From Anisus vortex (taxonomy: Eukaryota > Mollusca > Gastropoda > Planorbidae): a stretch of 64,000 bases of DNA. Below the pieces are notes generated by a model. The model saw only the letters and a program-made list of their open reading frames with translations, was not told the DNA's origin and did no database searches. Positions 8,915 to 24,050 of the stretch are shown here, one piece after another. Position 1 is the first letter of the stretch; each line of letters opens with the position of its first letter. Where the stretch lies: the NCBI GenBank assembly GCA_949126835.1, contig CASBPS010000055.1, positions 104,517 through 168,516 on the forward strand. The letters are read 5' to 3'. The position numbers and the translations under genes are program-made.

Positions 8915-11345
8915 ACAACTATTGGTAATACTACTACTGGTATTACTACTACTGGTAATACTACTACTGGTAATACAACTACTGGTAATACTGTTACTGG
9001 TAATACTAATACTGATAATAAAACTACTGGTAATACTACAACTGGTAACAATGCTACTGGTAATACTACTGCTGATAATACTACTACTGGTAATACTACT
9101 ACTGGTATTACTACTACTGGTAATACTACTACTTGTAATACTACTACTAGTAATACTACTACTGGTAATACTTCTACTGGTAATACTTCTGCTGGTAATA
9201 CTACTCTGGTAATTCTACTGCTTGTAATACTACTGCTGGTAATACTACTACTGGTAATACTACTACTGGTAATACTACTGCTGGTAATACTACTGCTGGT
9301 ATTACTACTACTGGTAATACTACTACTGGTAATACTACTACTGGTCATACTACTACGGGTAATACTACAATTTGTAATACTACTACTGCTAATACTACTA
9401 CTGGTAATACTAATACTGGTAATACTACTACTGGTATTACTACTACTAGTAATACTACTACTGGTAATACTACTACTGGTGATACTACAACTAATAATAC
9501 TACTCCTGGTAATACTACTGCTTGTATTACTACTGCTGAGAATACTACTACTGGTAATACTACTACTGGTACACTACTACTGGTAATACTACTGCTGGTA
9601 ATACTACTGCTGGTAATACTACTGCTGGTAATACTTCTACTGTTAATACTACTACTGGTAATACTACTGCTGGTAATACTACTACTGGTAATACTACTAC
9701 TAGTAATACTACTACTGGTAATACTACTATTTGTAATACAATTACTGGTAATACTACTTCTGGTAATACAACTATTGGTAATACTACTACTGGTATTACT
9801 ACTACTGGTAATACTACTACTGGTAATACTACTACTGGTAATACTGTTACTGGTAATACTACTACTGATAATAAAACTAATGGTAATACTACAACTGGTA
9901 ACAATGCTACTGGTAATACTACTGCTGATACTACTACTACTGGTAATACTACTATGGTTAATACTACTGCTGGTAATAATACTGCTGGTAATACTAATAC
10001 TGGTAATACTACTACTGGTAATACTACTACTGGTAATACTACTACTGGCTATACTACTACTGGTAATACTACTACTGGTAATACTACTACTGGTAATACT
10101 ACTACTAGTAATACTACTACTGTTAATACTACTATTTGTAATACAATTACTGGTAATACTACTTCTGGTAATACAACTATTGGTAATACTACTACTGGTA
10201 TTACTACTACTGGTAATACTACTACTGGTAATACTACTACTGGTAATACTGTTACTGGTAATACTACTACTGATAATAAAACTAATGGTAATACTACAAC
10301 TGGTAACAATGCTACTGGTAATACTACTGCTGATACTACTACTACTGGTAATACTACTACGGTTAATACTACTGCTGGTAATAATACTGCTGGTAATACA
10401 CCTACTGGTAATACTACTACTGGTATTACTACTACTGGTAATACTACTACTTGTAATACTACTACTGGTTATACTACTACATGTAATACTACTACTTGTA
10501 ATACTACTACTGGTAATACTACTACTGGTAATACTACTACAGGTAATACTACTACTGGTAATACTACTACTGTAAATATTACTATTTGAAATACAATTAC
10601 TGGTAATACTACTACTGGTAATACTACTACTGGTAATACTACTACTGGTATTAATACTACTGGTAATACTACTACTGGTAATACTACTACTAGTAATACT
10701 ACTACTGGTAATACTACTATTTGTAATACAATTACTGGTAATACTACTACTGGTAATACAACTATTGGTAATACTACTACTGGTATTACTACTACTGGTA
10801 ATACTACTACTGGTAATACAACTACTGGTAATACTGTTACTGGTAATACTAATACTGATAATAAAACTACTGGTAATACTACAACTGGTAACAATGCTAC
10901 TGGTAATACTACTGCTGATAATAATACTACTGGTAATACTACTACTGGTATTACTACTACTGGTAATACTACTACTTGTAATACTACTACTGGTAATACT
11001 ACTACTGGTAATACTACTACTAGTAATACTACTACTGGTAATACTACTATTTGTAATACAATTACTGGTAATACTACTTCTGGTAATACAACTATTGGTA
11101 ATACTACTACTGGTATTACTACTACTGGTAATACTACTACTGGTAATACTACTACTGGTAATACTGTTACTGGTAATACTACTACTGATAATAAAACTAA
11201 TGGTAATACTACAACTGGTAACAATGCTACTGGTAATACTACTGCTGATACTACTACTACTGGTAATACTACTATGGTTAATACTACTGCTGGTAATAAT
11301 ACTGCTGGTAATACTACTACTGGTAATACTACTACTGGTAATACT
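8915..11345. repeat. Left copy of a 2.4-kb segment duplicated at 31576-34006
   Basis: Unit variants match one to one at a constant offset of 22,661 bp. Shared rare features are the 14-bp GGTACACTACTACT (9568 and 32229), the CTCT phase-shift unit (9194 and 31855) and a TTTGAAATAC stop-bearing variant (near 10587 and 33248). Differences I noticed are single bases, such as GCTACT against GCCACT near 10311/32972. Confidence 0.75.
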
Positions 11346-11649
11346 ACTACTGGTAATACTACTACTGGCTATACTACTACTGGTAATACTACTACTGGTA
11401 ATACTACTACTGGTAATACTACTACTAGTAATACTACTACTGTTAATACTACTATTTGTAATACAATTACTGGTAATACTACTTCTGGTAATACAACTAT
11501 TGGTAATACTACTACTGGTATTACTACTACTGGTAATACTACTACTGGTAATACTACTACTGGTAATACTGTTACTGGTAATACTACTACTGATAATACA
11601 ACTACTGGTAATACTACAACTGGTAATACTACTGCTGGTAATACTACTA

Positions 11650-14600
11650 CTGGTAATACTACTACTGGTAATACTACTGCTGGTAATAATACTGCTGGTA
11701 TTACTACTACTGATAATACTACTACTGGTATTACTACTACTTGTAATACTACTACTTGTAATACTACTACTGGTAATACTACTACTGGTAATACTACTGC
11801 TGGTAATACTACTGCTGGTAATACTACTGCTGGTAATACTTCTACTGTTAATACTACTACTGGTAATACTACTGCTGGTAATACTACTGCTGGTATTACT
11901 ACTACTGATAATACTACTACTGGTATTACTACTACTTGTAATACTACTACTTGTAATACTACTACTGGTAATACTACTACTGTTAATACTACTGCTGGTA
12001 ATACTACTTCTGGTATTACTACTACTGGTAATACTACTACTGGTAATACTACTACTGGTAATACTACTACTTGTAATAATACTACTTGTAATACTACTAC
12101 TTGTAATACTACTACTGGTAATACTACTACTGATAATACTACTACTGGTAATACTACTACTTGTAATACTACTGCTTGTAATACTACTACTGGTAATACT
12201 ACTACTGGTAATACTACTACTGGTAACACTACTGCTGGTAATGCTTCTACTGGTAATACTACTACTGGTAATACTACTACTTGTAATACTACTACTGGTA
12301 ATACTACTACTGGCTATACTACTACTGGTAATACTACTACTGGTAATACTACTACTGGTAATACTACTACTAGTAATACTACTACTGGTAATACTACTAT
12401 TTGTAATACAATTACTGGTAATACTACTTCTGGTAATACAACTATTGGTAATACTACTACTGGTATTACTACTACTGGTAATACTACTACTGGTAATACT
12501 ACTACTGGTAATACTGTTACTGGTAATACTACTACTGATAATAAAACTAATGGTAATACTACAACTGGTAACAATGCTACTAGTAATACTACTGCTGATA
12601 CTACTACTACTGGTAATACTACTATGGTTAATACTACTGCTGGTAATAATACTGCTGGTAATACTACTACTGGTAATACTACTACTGGTAATACTACTAC
12701 TGGTAATACTACTACTGGCTATACTAATACTGGTAATACTACTACTGGTAATACTACTACTGGTAATACTACTACTAGTAATACTACTACTGTTAATACT
12801 ACTATTTGTAATACAATTACTGGTAATACTACTTCTGGTAATACAACTATTGGTAATACTACTACTGGTATTACTACTACTGGTAATACTACTACTGGTA
12901 ATACTACTACTGGTAATACTGTTACTGGTAATACTACTACTGATAATAAAACTAATGGTAATACTACAACTGGTAACAATGCTACTGGTAATACTACTGC
13001 TGATACTACTACTACTGGTAATACTACTACGGTTAATACTACTGCTGGTAATAATACTGCTGGTAATACACCTACTGGTAATACTACTACTGGTATTACT
13101 ACTACTGGTAATACTACTACTTGTAATACTACTACTGGTTATACTACTGCATGTAATACTACTACTTGTAATACTACTACTGGTAATACTACTACTGGTA
13201 ATACTACTACAGGTAATACTACTACTGGTAATACTATTACTGTAAATATTACTATTTGTAATACAATTACTGGTAATACTACTACTGGTAATACTACTAC
13301 TGGTAATACTACTACTGGTATTAATACTACTTGTAATACTACTACTGTTAATACTACTACTGGTAATACTACTATTTATAATACTACTACTGGAAATCTA
13401 CTACTGGTAATACTACTACTGGTAATACTACTACTGGTAATAATAATACTGGTATTACTACTACTGGTAATAGTACTACGGGTAATACTACTATTGGTAA
13501 TACTACTACTGGTATTACTACTACTGGTAATACTACTACTGGTAATACAACTACTGGTAATACTGTTACTGGTAATACTAATACTGATAATAAAACTACT
13601 GGTAATACTACAACTGGTAACAATGCTACTGGTAATACTACTGCTGATAATACTACTACTGGTAATACTACTACTGGTATTACTACTACTGGTAATACTA
13701 CTACTTGTAATACTACTACTAGTAATACTACTACTGGTAATACTTCTACTGGTAATACTTCTGCTGGTAATACTACTCTGGTAATTCTACTGCTTGTAAT
13801 ACTACTGCTGGTAATACTACTACTGGTAATACTACTACTGGTAATACTACTGCTGGTAATACTACTGCTGGTATTACTACTACTGGTAATACTACTACTG
13901 GTAATACTACTACTGGTCATACTACTACGGGTAATACTACAATTTGTAATACTACTACTGCTAATACTACTACTGGTAATACTAATACTGGTAATACTAC
14001 TACTGGTATTACTACTACTAGTAATACTACTACTGGTAATACTACTACTGGTGATACTACAACTAATAATACTACTCCTGGTAATACTACTGCTTGTATT
14101 ACTACTGCTGAGAATACTACTACTGGTAATACTACTACTGGTACACTACTACTGGTAATACTACTGCTGGTAATACTACTGCTGGTAATACTACTGCTGG
14201 TAATACTTCTACTGTTAATACTACTACTGGTAATACTACTGCTGGTAATACTACTACTGGTAATACTACTACTAGTAATACTACTACTGGTAATACTACT
14301 ATTTGTAATACAATTACTGGTAATACTACTTCTGGTAATACAACTATTGGTAATACTACTACTGGTATTACTACTACTGGTAATACTACTACTGGTAATA
14401 CTACTACTGGTAATACTGTTACTGGTAATACTACTACTGATAATAAAACTAATGGTAATACTACAACTGGTAACAATGCTACTGGTAATACTACTGCTGA
14501 TACTACTACTACTGGTAATACTACTATGGTTAATACTACTGCTGGTAATAATACTGCTGGTAATACTAATACTGGTAATACTACTACTGGTAATACTACT

Positions 14601-15140
14601 ACTGGTAATACTACTACTGGCTATACTACTACTGGTAATACTACTACTGGTAATACTACTACTGGTAATACTACTACTAGTAATACTACTACTGTTAATA
14701 CTACTATTTGTAATACAATTACTGGTAATACTACTTCTGGTAATACAACTATTGGTAATACTACTACTGGTATTACTACTACTGGTAATACTACTACTGG
14801 TAATACTACTACTGGTAATACTGTTACTGGTAATACTACTACTGATAATAAAACTAATGGTAATACTACAACTGGTAACAATGCTACTGGTAATACTACT
14901 GCTGATACTACTACTACTGGTAATACTACTACGGTTAATACTACTGCTGGTAATAATACTGCTGGTAATACACCTACTGGTAATACTACTACTGGTATTA
15001 CTACTACTGGTAATACTACTACTTGTAATACTACTACTGGTTATACTACTACATGTAATACTACTACTTGTAATACTACTACTGGTAATACTACTACTGG
15101 TAATACTACTACAGGTAATACTACTACTGGTAATACTACT
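11650..15140. repeat. Left copy of a 3.5-kb segment duplicated at about 34010-37500
   Basis: The order of variants matches at an offset of 22,361 bp (22,376 at the left edge because of one extra unit). It includes a pair of 405-bp repeats at 12314/12719, matched by 34675/35080, and the 14-bp GGTACACTACTACT unit at 14140, matched at 36501. Together with the preceding segment it shows a colinear duplication interrupted by a 300-bp (20-unit) difference. Confidence 0.72.
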
Positions 15141-15249
15141 ACTGGTATTAATACTACTGGTAATACTACTACTGGTAATACTACTACTAGTAATACTACT
15201 ACTGGTAATACTACTATTTGTAATACAATTACTGGTAATACTACTACTG

Positions 15250-18200
15250 GTAATACAACTATTGGTAATACTACTACTGGTATTACTACTACTGGTAATA
15301 CTACTACTGGTAATACAACTACTGGTAATACTGTTACTGGTAATACTAATACTGATAATAAAACTACTGGTAATACTACAACTGGTAACAATGCTACTGG
15401 TAATACTACTGCTGATAATAATACTACTGGTAATACTACTACTGGTATTACTACTACTGGTAATACTACTACTTGTAATACTACTACTGGTAATACTACT
15501 ACTGGTAATACTACTACTAGTAATACTACTACTGGTAATACTACTATTTGTAATACAATTACTGGTAATACTACTTCTGGTAATACAACTATTGGTAATA
15601 CCACTACTGGTATTACTACTACTGGTAATACTACTACTGGTAATACTACTACTGGTAATACTGTTACTGGTAATACTACTACTGATAATAAAACTAATGG
15701 TAATACTACAACTGGTAACAATGCTACTGGTAATACTACTGCTGATACTACTACTACTGGTAATACTACTATGGTTAATACTACTGCTGGTAATAATACT
15801 GCTGGTAATACTACTACTGGTAATACTACTACTGGTAATACTACTACTGGTAATACTACTACTGGCTATACTACTACTGGTAATACTACTACTGGTAATA
15901 CTACTACTGGTAATACTACTACTAGTAATACTACTACTGTTAATACTACTATTTGTAATACAATTACTGGTAATACTACTTCTGGTAATACAACTATTGG
16001 TAATACTACTACTGGTATTACTACTACTGGTAATACTACTACTGGTAATACTACTACTGGTAATACTGTTACTGGTAATACTACTACTGATAATACAACT
16101 ACTGGTAATACTACAACTGGTAATACTACTGCTGGTAATACTACTACTGGTAATACTACTACTGGTAATACTAATGCTGGTAATAATACCGCTGGTATTA
16201 CTACTACTGATAATACTACTACTGGTAATACTACTACTTGTAATACTACTACTGGTAATACTACTACTGGTAATACTACTGCTGGTAATACTACTGCTGG
16301 TAATACTACTGCTGGTAATACTTCTACTGTTAATACTACTACTGGTAATACTACTGCTGGTAATACTACTGCTGGTATTACTACTACTGATAATACTACT
16401 ACTGGTATTACTACTACTTGTAATACTACTACTTGTAATACTACTACTGGTAATACTACTACTGTTAATACTACTGCTGGTAATACTACTTCTGGTATTA
16501 CTACTACTGGTAATACTACTACTGGTAATACTACTACTGGTAATACTACTACTTGTAATACTACTACTTGTAATACTACTACTTGTAATACTACTACTGG
16601 TAATACTACTACTGATAATACTACTACTGGTAATACTACTACTTGTAATACTACTGCTTGTAATACTACTACTGGTAATACTACTACTGGTAATACTACT
16701 ACTGGTAACACTACTGCTGGTAATGCTTCTACTGGTAATACTACTACTGGTAATACTACTACTTGTAATACTACTACTGGTAATACTACTACTGGCTATA
16801 CTACTACTGGTAATACTACTACTGGTAATACTACTACTGGTAATACTACTACTAGTAATACTACTACTGGTAATACTACTATTTGTAATACAATTACTGG
16901 TAATACTACTTCTGGTAATACAACTATTGGTAATACTACTACTGGTATTACTACTACTGGTAATACTACTACTGGTAATACTACTACTGGTAATACTGTT
17001 ACTGGTAATACTACTACTGATAATAAAACTAATGGTAATACTACAACTGGTAACAATGCTACTAGTAATACTACTGCTGATACTACTACTACTGGTAATA
17101 CTACTATGGTTAATACTACTGCTGGTAATAATACTGCTGGTAATACTACTACTGGTAATACTACTACTGGTAATACTACTACTGGTAATACTACTACTGG
17201 CTATACTAATACTGGTAATACTACTACTGGTAATACTACTACTGGTAATACTACTACTAGTAATACTACTACTGTTAATACTACTATTTGTAATACAATT
17301 ACTGGTAATACTACTTCTGGTAATACAACTATTGGTAATACTACTACTGGTATTACTACTACTGGTAATACTACTACTGGTAATACAACTACTGGTAATA
17401 CTGTTACTGGTAATACTAATACTGATAATAAAACTACTGGTAATACTACAACTGGTAACAATGCTACTGGTAATACTACTGCTGATAATAATACTACTGG
17501 TAATACTACTACTGGTATTACTACTACTGGTAATACTACTACTTGTAATACTACTACTGGTAATACTACTACTGGTAATACTACTACTAGTAATACTACT
17601 ACTGGTAATACTACTATTTGTAATACAATTACTGGTAATACTACTTCTGGTAATACAACTATTGGTAATACCACTACTGGTATTACTACTACTGGTAATA
17701 CTACTACTGGTAATACTACTACTGGTAATACTGTTACTGGTAATACTACTACTGATAATAAAACTAATGGTAATACTACAACTGGTAACAATGCTACTGG
17801 TAATACTACTGCTGATACTACTACTACTGGTAATACTACTATGGTTAATACTACTGCTGGTAATAATACTGCTGGTAATACTACTACTGGTAATACTACT
17901 ACTGGTAATACTACTACTGGTAATACTACTACTGGCTATACTACTACTGGTAATACTACTACTGGTAATACTACTACTGGTAATACTACTACTAGTAATA
18001 CTACTACTGTTAATACTACTATTTGTAATACAATTACTGGTAATACTACTTCTGGTAATACAACTATTGGTAATACTACTACTGGTATTACTACTACTGG
18101 TAATACTACTACTGGTAATACTACTACTGGTAATACTGTTACTGGTAATACTACTACTGATAATACAACTACTGGTAATACTACAACTGGTAATACTACT

Positions 18201-19389
18201 GCTGGTAATACTACTACTGGTAATACTACTACTGGTAATACTAATGCTGGTAATAATACCGCTGGTATTACTACTACTGATAATACTACTACTGGTAATA
18301 CTACTACTTGTAATACTACTACTGGTAATACTACTACTGGTAATACTACTGCTGGTAATACTACTGCTGGTAATACTACTGCTGGTAATACTTCTACTGT
18401 TAATACTACTACTGGTAATACTACTGCTGGTAATACTACTGCTGGTATTACTACTACTGATAATACTACTACTGGTATTACTACTACTTGTAATACTACT
18501 ACTTGTAATACTACTACTGGTAATACTACTACTGTTAATACTACTGCTGGTAATACTACTTCTGGTATTACTACTACTGGTAATACTACTACTGGTAATA
18601 CTACTACTGGTAATACTACTACTTGTAATACTACTACTTGTAATACTACTACTTGTAATACTACTACTGGTAATACTACTACTGATAATACTACTACTGG
18701 TAATACTACTACTTGTAATACTACTGCTTGTAATACTACTACTGGTAATACTACTACTGGTAATACTACTACTGGTAACACTACTGCTGGTAATGCTTCT
18801 ACTGGTAATACTACTACTGGTAATACTACTACTTGTAATACTACTACTGGTAATACTACTACTGGCTATACTACTACTGGTAATACTACTACTGGTAATA
18901 CTACTACTGGTAATACTACTACTAGTAATACTACTACTGGTAATACTACTATTTGTAATACAATTACTGGTAATACTACTTCTGGTAATACAACTATTGG
19001 TAATACTACTACTGGTATTACTACTACTGGTAATACTACTACTGGTAATACTACTACTGGTAATACTGTTACTGGTAATACTACTACTGATAATAAAACT
19101 AATGGTAATACTACAACTGGTAACAATGCTACTAGTAATACTACTGCTGATACTACTACTACTGGTAATACTACTATGGTTAATACTACTGCTGGTAATA
19201 ATACTGCTGGTAATACTACTACTGGTAATACTACTACTGGTAATACTACTACTGGTAATACTACTACTGGCTATACTAATACTGGTAATACTACTACTGG
19301 TAATACTACTACTGGTAATACTACTACTAGTAATACTACTACTGTTAATACTACTATTTGTAATACAATTACTGGTAATACTACTTCTG
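15250..19389. repeat. Tandem duplication of 2,070 bp (138 units)
   Basis: About 15250-17319 is repeated at 17320-19389. The rare ACCACTACTGG variant at 15600 recurs at 17670, and the AATAATACCGCTGG variant near 16183 recurs near 18253. The match fails at both outer edges (ACTACT against ACTTCT on the left, ACAACT/ACTAAT against ACTACT on the right), which fixes the unit length. Confidence 0.78.
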
Positions 19390-22300
19390 GTAATACAACT
19401 ATTGGTAATACTACTACTGGTATTACTACTACTGGTAATACTACTACTGGTAATACTACTACTGGTAATACTGTTACTGGTAATACTACTACTGATAATA
19501 AAACTAATGGTAATACTACAACTGGTAACAATGCTACTGGTAATACTACTGCTGATACTACTACTACTGGTAATACTACTACGGTTAATACTACTGCTGG
19601 TAATAATACTGCTGGTAATACACCTACTGGTAATACTACTACTGGTATTACTACTACTGGTAATACTACTACTTGTAATACTACTACTGGTTATACTACT
19701 GCATGTAATACTACTACTTGTAATACTACTACTGGTAATACTACTACTGGTAATACTACTACAGGTAATACTACTACTGGTAATACTATTACTGTAAATA
19801 TTACTATTTGTAATACAATTACTGGTAATACTACTACTGGTAATACTACTACTGGTATTAATACTACTTGTAATACTACTACTGTTAATACTACTACTGG
19901 TAATACTACTATTTATAATACTACTACTGGAAATCTACTACTGGTAATACTACTACTGGTAATACTACTACTGGTAATAATAATACTGGTATTACTACTA
20001 CTGGTAATAGTACTACGGGTAATACTACTATTGGTAATACTACTACTGGTAATACTACTACTGGTAATATTACTATTTGTAATACAATTACTGGTAATAC
20101 TACTACTGGTAATACAACTACTGGTAATACTACTACTTGTAATACTACTACTGGTTATACTACTACATGTAATACTACTACTTGTAATACTACTACTGGT
20201 AATACTACTACTGGTAATACTACTACAGGTAATACTACTACTGGTAATACTACTACTGTAAATATTACTATTTGTAATACAATTACTGGTAATACTACTA
20301 CTGGAAATCTACTACTGGTAATACTACTACTGGTAATACTACTACTGGTAATAATAATACTGGTATTACTACTACTGGTAATACTACTACGGGTAATACT
20401 ACTACTGGTAATACTACTACTGGTAATACTACTGCTGGTAATACTACTGCTGGTATTACTACTACTGGTAATACTACTACTGGTAATACTACTACTGGTC
20501 ATACTACTACGGGTAATACTACAATTTGTAATACTACTACTGCTAATACTACTACTGGTAATACTAATACTGGTAATACTACTACTGGTATTACTACTAC
20601 TAGTAATACTACTACTGGTAATACTACTACTGGTGATACTACAACTGGTAATACTACTGCTGGTAATACTACTGCTAGTATTACTACTACTGGTAATACT
20701 ACTACTGGTAATACTACTACTGGTAATACTGTTACTGGTAATACTACTACTGATAATACAACTACTGGTAATACTACAACTGGTAATACTACTGATGGTA
20801 ATACTACTACTGGTAATACTTCTACTGGTAATACTACTACGGGTAATACTACAATTTGTAATACTACTACTGCTAATACTACTACTGGTAATACTAATAC
20901 TGGTAATACTACTACTGGTATTACTACTACTAGTAATACTACTACTGGTAATACTACTACTGGTGATACTACAACTGGTAATACTACTGCTGGTAATACT
21001 ACTGCTAGTATTACTACTACTGGTAATACTACTACTGGTAATACTACTACTGGTAATACTGTTACTGGTAATACTACTACTGATAATACAACTACTGGTA
21101 ATACTACAACTGGTAATACTACTGATGGTAATACTACTACTGGTAATACTTCTACTGGTAATACTACTGCTGGTAATACTACTACTGGTAATACTACTAC
21201 TGGTAATACTACTGCTGGTAATACTACTGCTGGTATTACTACTACTGATAATACTACTACTGGTATTACTACTACTTGTAATACTACTACTTGTAATACT
21301 ACTACTGGTAATACTACTACTGGTAATACTACTGCTGGTAATACTACTGCTGGTAATACTACTGCTGGTAATACTTCTACTGTTAATACTACTACTGGTA
21401 ATACTACTGCTGGTAATACTACTGCTGGTATTACTACTACTGATAATACTACTACTGGTATTACTACTACTTGTAATACTACTACTTGTAATACTACTAC
21501 TGGTAATACTACTACTGTTAATACTACTGCTGGTAATACTACTTCTGGTATTACTACTACTGGTAATACTACTACTGGTAATACTACTACTGGTAATACT
21601 ACTACTTGTAATACTACTACTTGTAATACTACTACTTGTAATACTACTACTGGTAATACTACTACTGATAATACTACTACTGGTAACACTACTACTTGTA
21701 ATACTACTGCTTGTAATACTACTACTGGTAATACTACTACTGGTAATACTACTACTGGTAACACTACTGCTGGTAATGCTTCTACTGGTAATACTACTAC
21801 TGGTAATACTACTACTTGTAATACTACTACTGGTAATACTACTACTGGCTATACTACTACTGGTAATACTACTACTGGTAATACTACTACTGGTAATACT
21901 ACTACTAGTAATACTACTACTGGTAATACTACTATTTGTAATACAATTACTGGTAATACTACTTCTGGTAATACAACTATTGGTAATACTACTACTGGTA
22001 TTACTACTACTGGTAATACTACTACTGGTAATACTACTACTGGTAATACTGTTACTGGTAATACTACTACTGATAATAAAACTAATGGTAATACTACAAC
22101 TGGTAACAATGCTACTAGTAATACTACTGCTGATACTACTACTACTGGTAATACTACTATGGTTAATACTACTGCTGGTAATACTACTGCTGGTAATACT
22201 ACTACTGGTAATACTACTACTGGTAATACTACTACTGGTAATACTTCTACTGGCTATACTAATACTGGTAATACTACTACTGGTAATACTACTACTGGTA

Positions 22301-23270
22301 ATACTACTACTAGTAATACTACTACTGTTAATACTACTATTTGTAATACAATTACTGGTAATACTACTTCTGGTAATACAACTATTGGTAATACTACTAC
22401 TGGTATTACTACTACTGGTAATACTACTACTGGTAATACTACTACTGGTAATACTGTTACTGGTAATACTACTACTGATAATAAAACTAATAGTAATACT
22501 ACAACTGGTAACAATGCTACTGGTAATACTACTGCTGATACTACTACTACTGGTAATACTACTACGGTTAATACTACTGCTGGTAATAATACTGCTGGTA
22601 ATACACCTACTGGTAATACTACTACTGGTATTACTACTACTGGTAATACTACTACTTGTAATACTACTACTGGTTATACTACTGCATGTAATACTACTAC
22701 TTGTAATACTACTACTGGTAATACTACTACTGGTAATACTACTACAGGTAATACTACTACTGGTAATACTATTACTGTAAATATTACTATTTGTAATACA
22801 ATTACTGGTAATACTACTACTGGTAACACTACTACTGGTAATACTACTACTGGTATTAATACTACTTGTAATACTACTACTGTTAATACTACTACTGGTA
22901 ATACTACTATTTATAATACTACTACTGGAAATCTACTACTGGTAATACTACTACTGGTAATACTACTACTGGTAATAATAATACTGGTATTACTACTACT
23001 GGTAATAGTACTACGGGTAATACTACTACTGGTAATACTACTACTGGTAATACTACTACTGGTAATATTACTATTTGTAATACAATTACTGGTAATACTA
23101 CTACTGGTAATACAACTACTGGTAATACTACTACTTGTAATACTACTACTGGTTATACTACTACATGTAATACTACTACTTGTAATACTACTACTGGTAA
23201 TACTACTACTGGTAATACTACTACTGGTAATACTACTACTGTAAATATTACTATTTGTAATACAATTACT
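18200..23270. repeat. Left copy of a 5.1-kb segment duplicated at about 38280-43350
   Basis: Variants match at an offset of 20,081 bp, changing to 20,096 after one extra unit near 19850. It contains a 330-bp local tandem repeat marked by GGGTAATACTACAATTTGT at 20511 and 20841 (40607 and 40937 in the other copy). A few single-base differences separate the two copies, for example GGTATTACT against GGTATTAAT and against GGTTTTACT. Confidence 0.72.
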
Positions 23271-24050
23271 GGTAATACTACTACTGGAAATCTAATACTG
23301 GTAATACTACTACTGGTAATACTACTACTGGTAATAATAATACTGGTATTACTACTACTGGTAATACTACTACGGGTAATACTACTACTGGTAATACTAC
23401 TACTGGTAATACTACTACTGGTAATATTACTATTTGTAATACAATTACTGGTAATACTACTACTGGTAATACAACTACTGGTAATACTACTACTGGTAAT
23501 ACAACTACTGGTAATACTACTACTTGTAATACTACTACTGGTTATACTACTACATGTAATACTACTACTTGTAATACTACTACTGGTAATACTACTACTG
23601 GTAATACTACTACTGGTAATACTAATACTGGTAATACTAATACTGTAAATATTACTATTTGTAATACAATTACTGGTAATACTACTACTGGTAATACTAC
23701 TACTGGTAATACTACTACTGGTAATACTACTACTGGTATTAATACTACTTGTAATACTACTACTGTTAATACTACTACTGGTAATACTTCTATTTATAAT
23801 ACTACTACTGGAAATCTACTACTGGTAATACTACTACTGGTAATAATACTACTGGTAATAATACTACTGGTATTACTACTACTGGTAATATTACTACGGG
23901 TAATACTACTACTGGTAATACTACTACTGGTAATACTACTACTGGTAATATTACTATGTGTAATACAATTACTGGTAATACTACTACTGGTAATACTACT
24001 ATTTGTAATACTACTACTGGTAATACTACTACTGGTAATACTACTACTGG
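22920..24050. repeat. Module marked by GGAAATCTACTACT, present three times in the array
   Basis: The 14-bp unit GGAAATCTACTACT or its variant is spaced 360 then ~525 bp apart here, and the same layout occurs at about 29250-30380 (offset 6,331) and 43010-44130 (a further 13,750). Each copy ends with the GGTAATATTACTATGTGT variant (23948, 30279, 44029). The three copies mark boundaries between the larger blocks. Confidence 0.65.

Noticed and set aside
14526..20261. Open frame of about 1,900 codons of Gly-Asn-Thr repeats (and similar long frames throughout the array, both strands)
   Set aside because: It follows from a stop-free monomer of 15 bp. Four frames are open at once, the frame changes type at 14-bp units, and there is no unique N-terminus, signal peptide or other domain.
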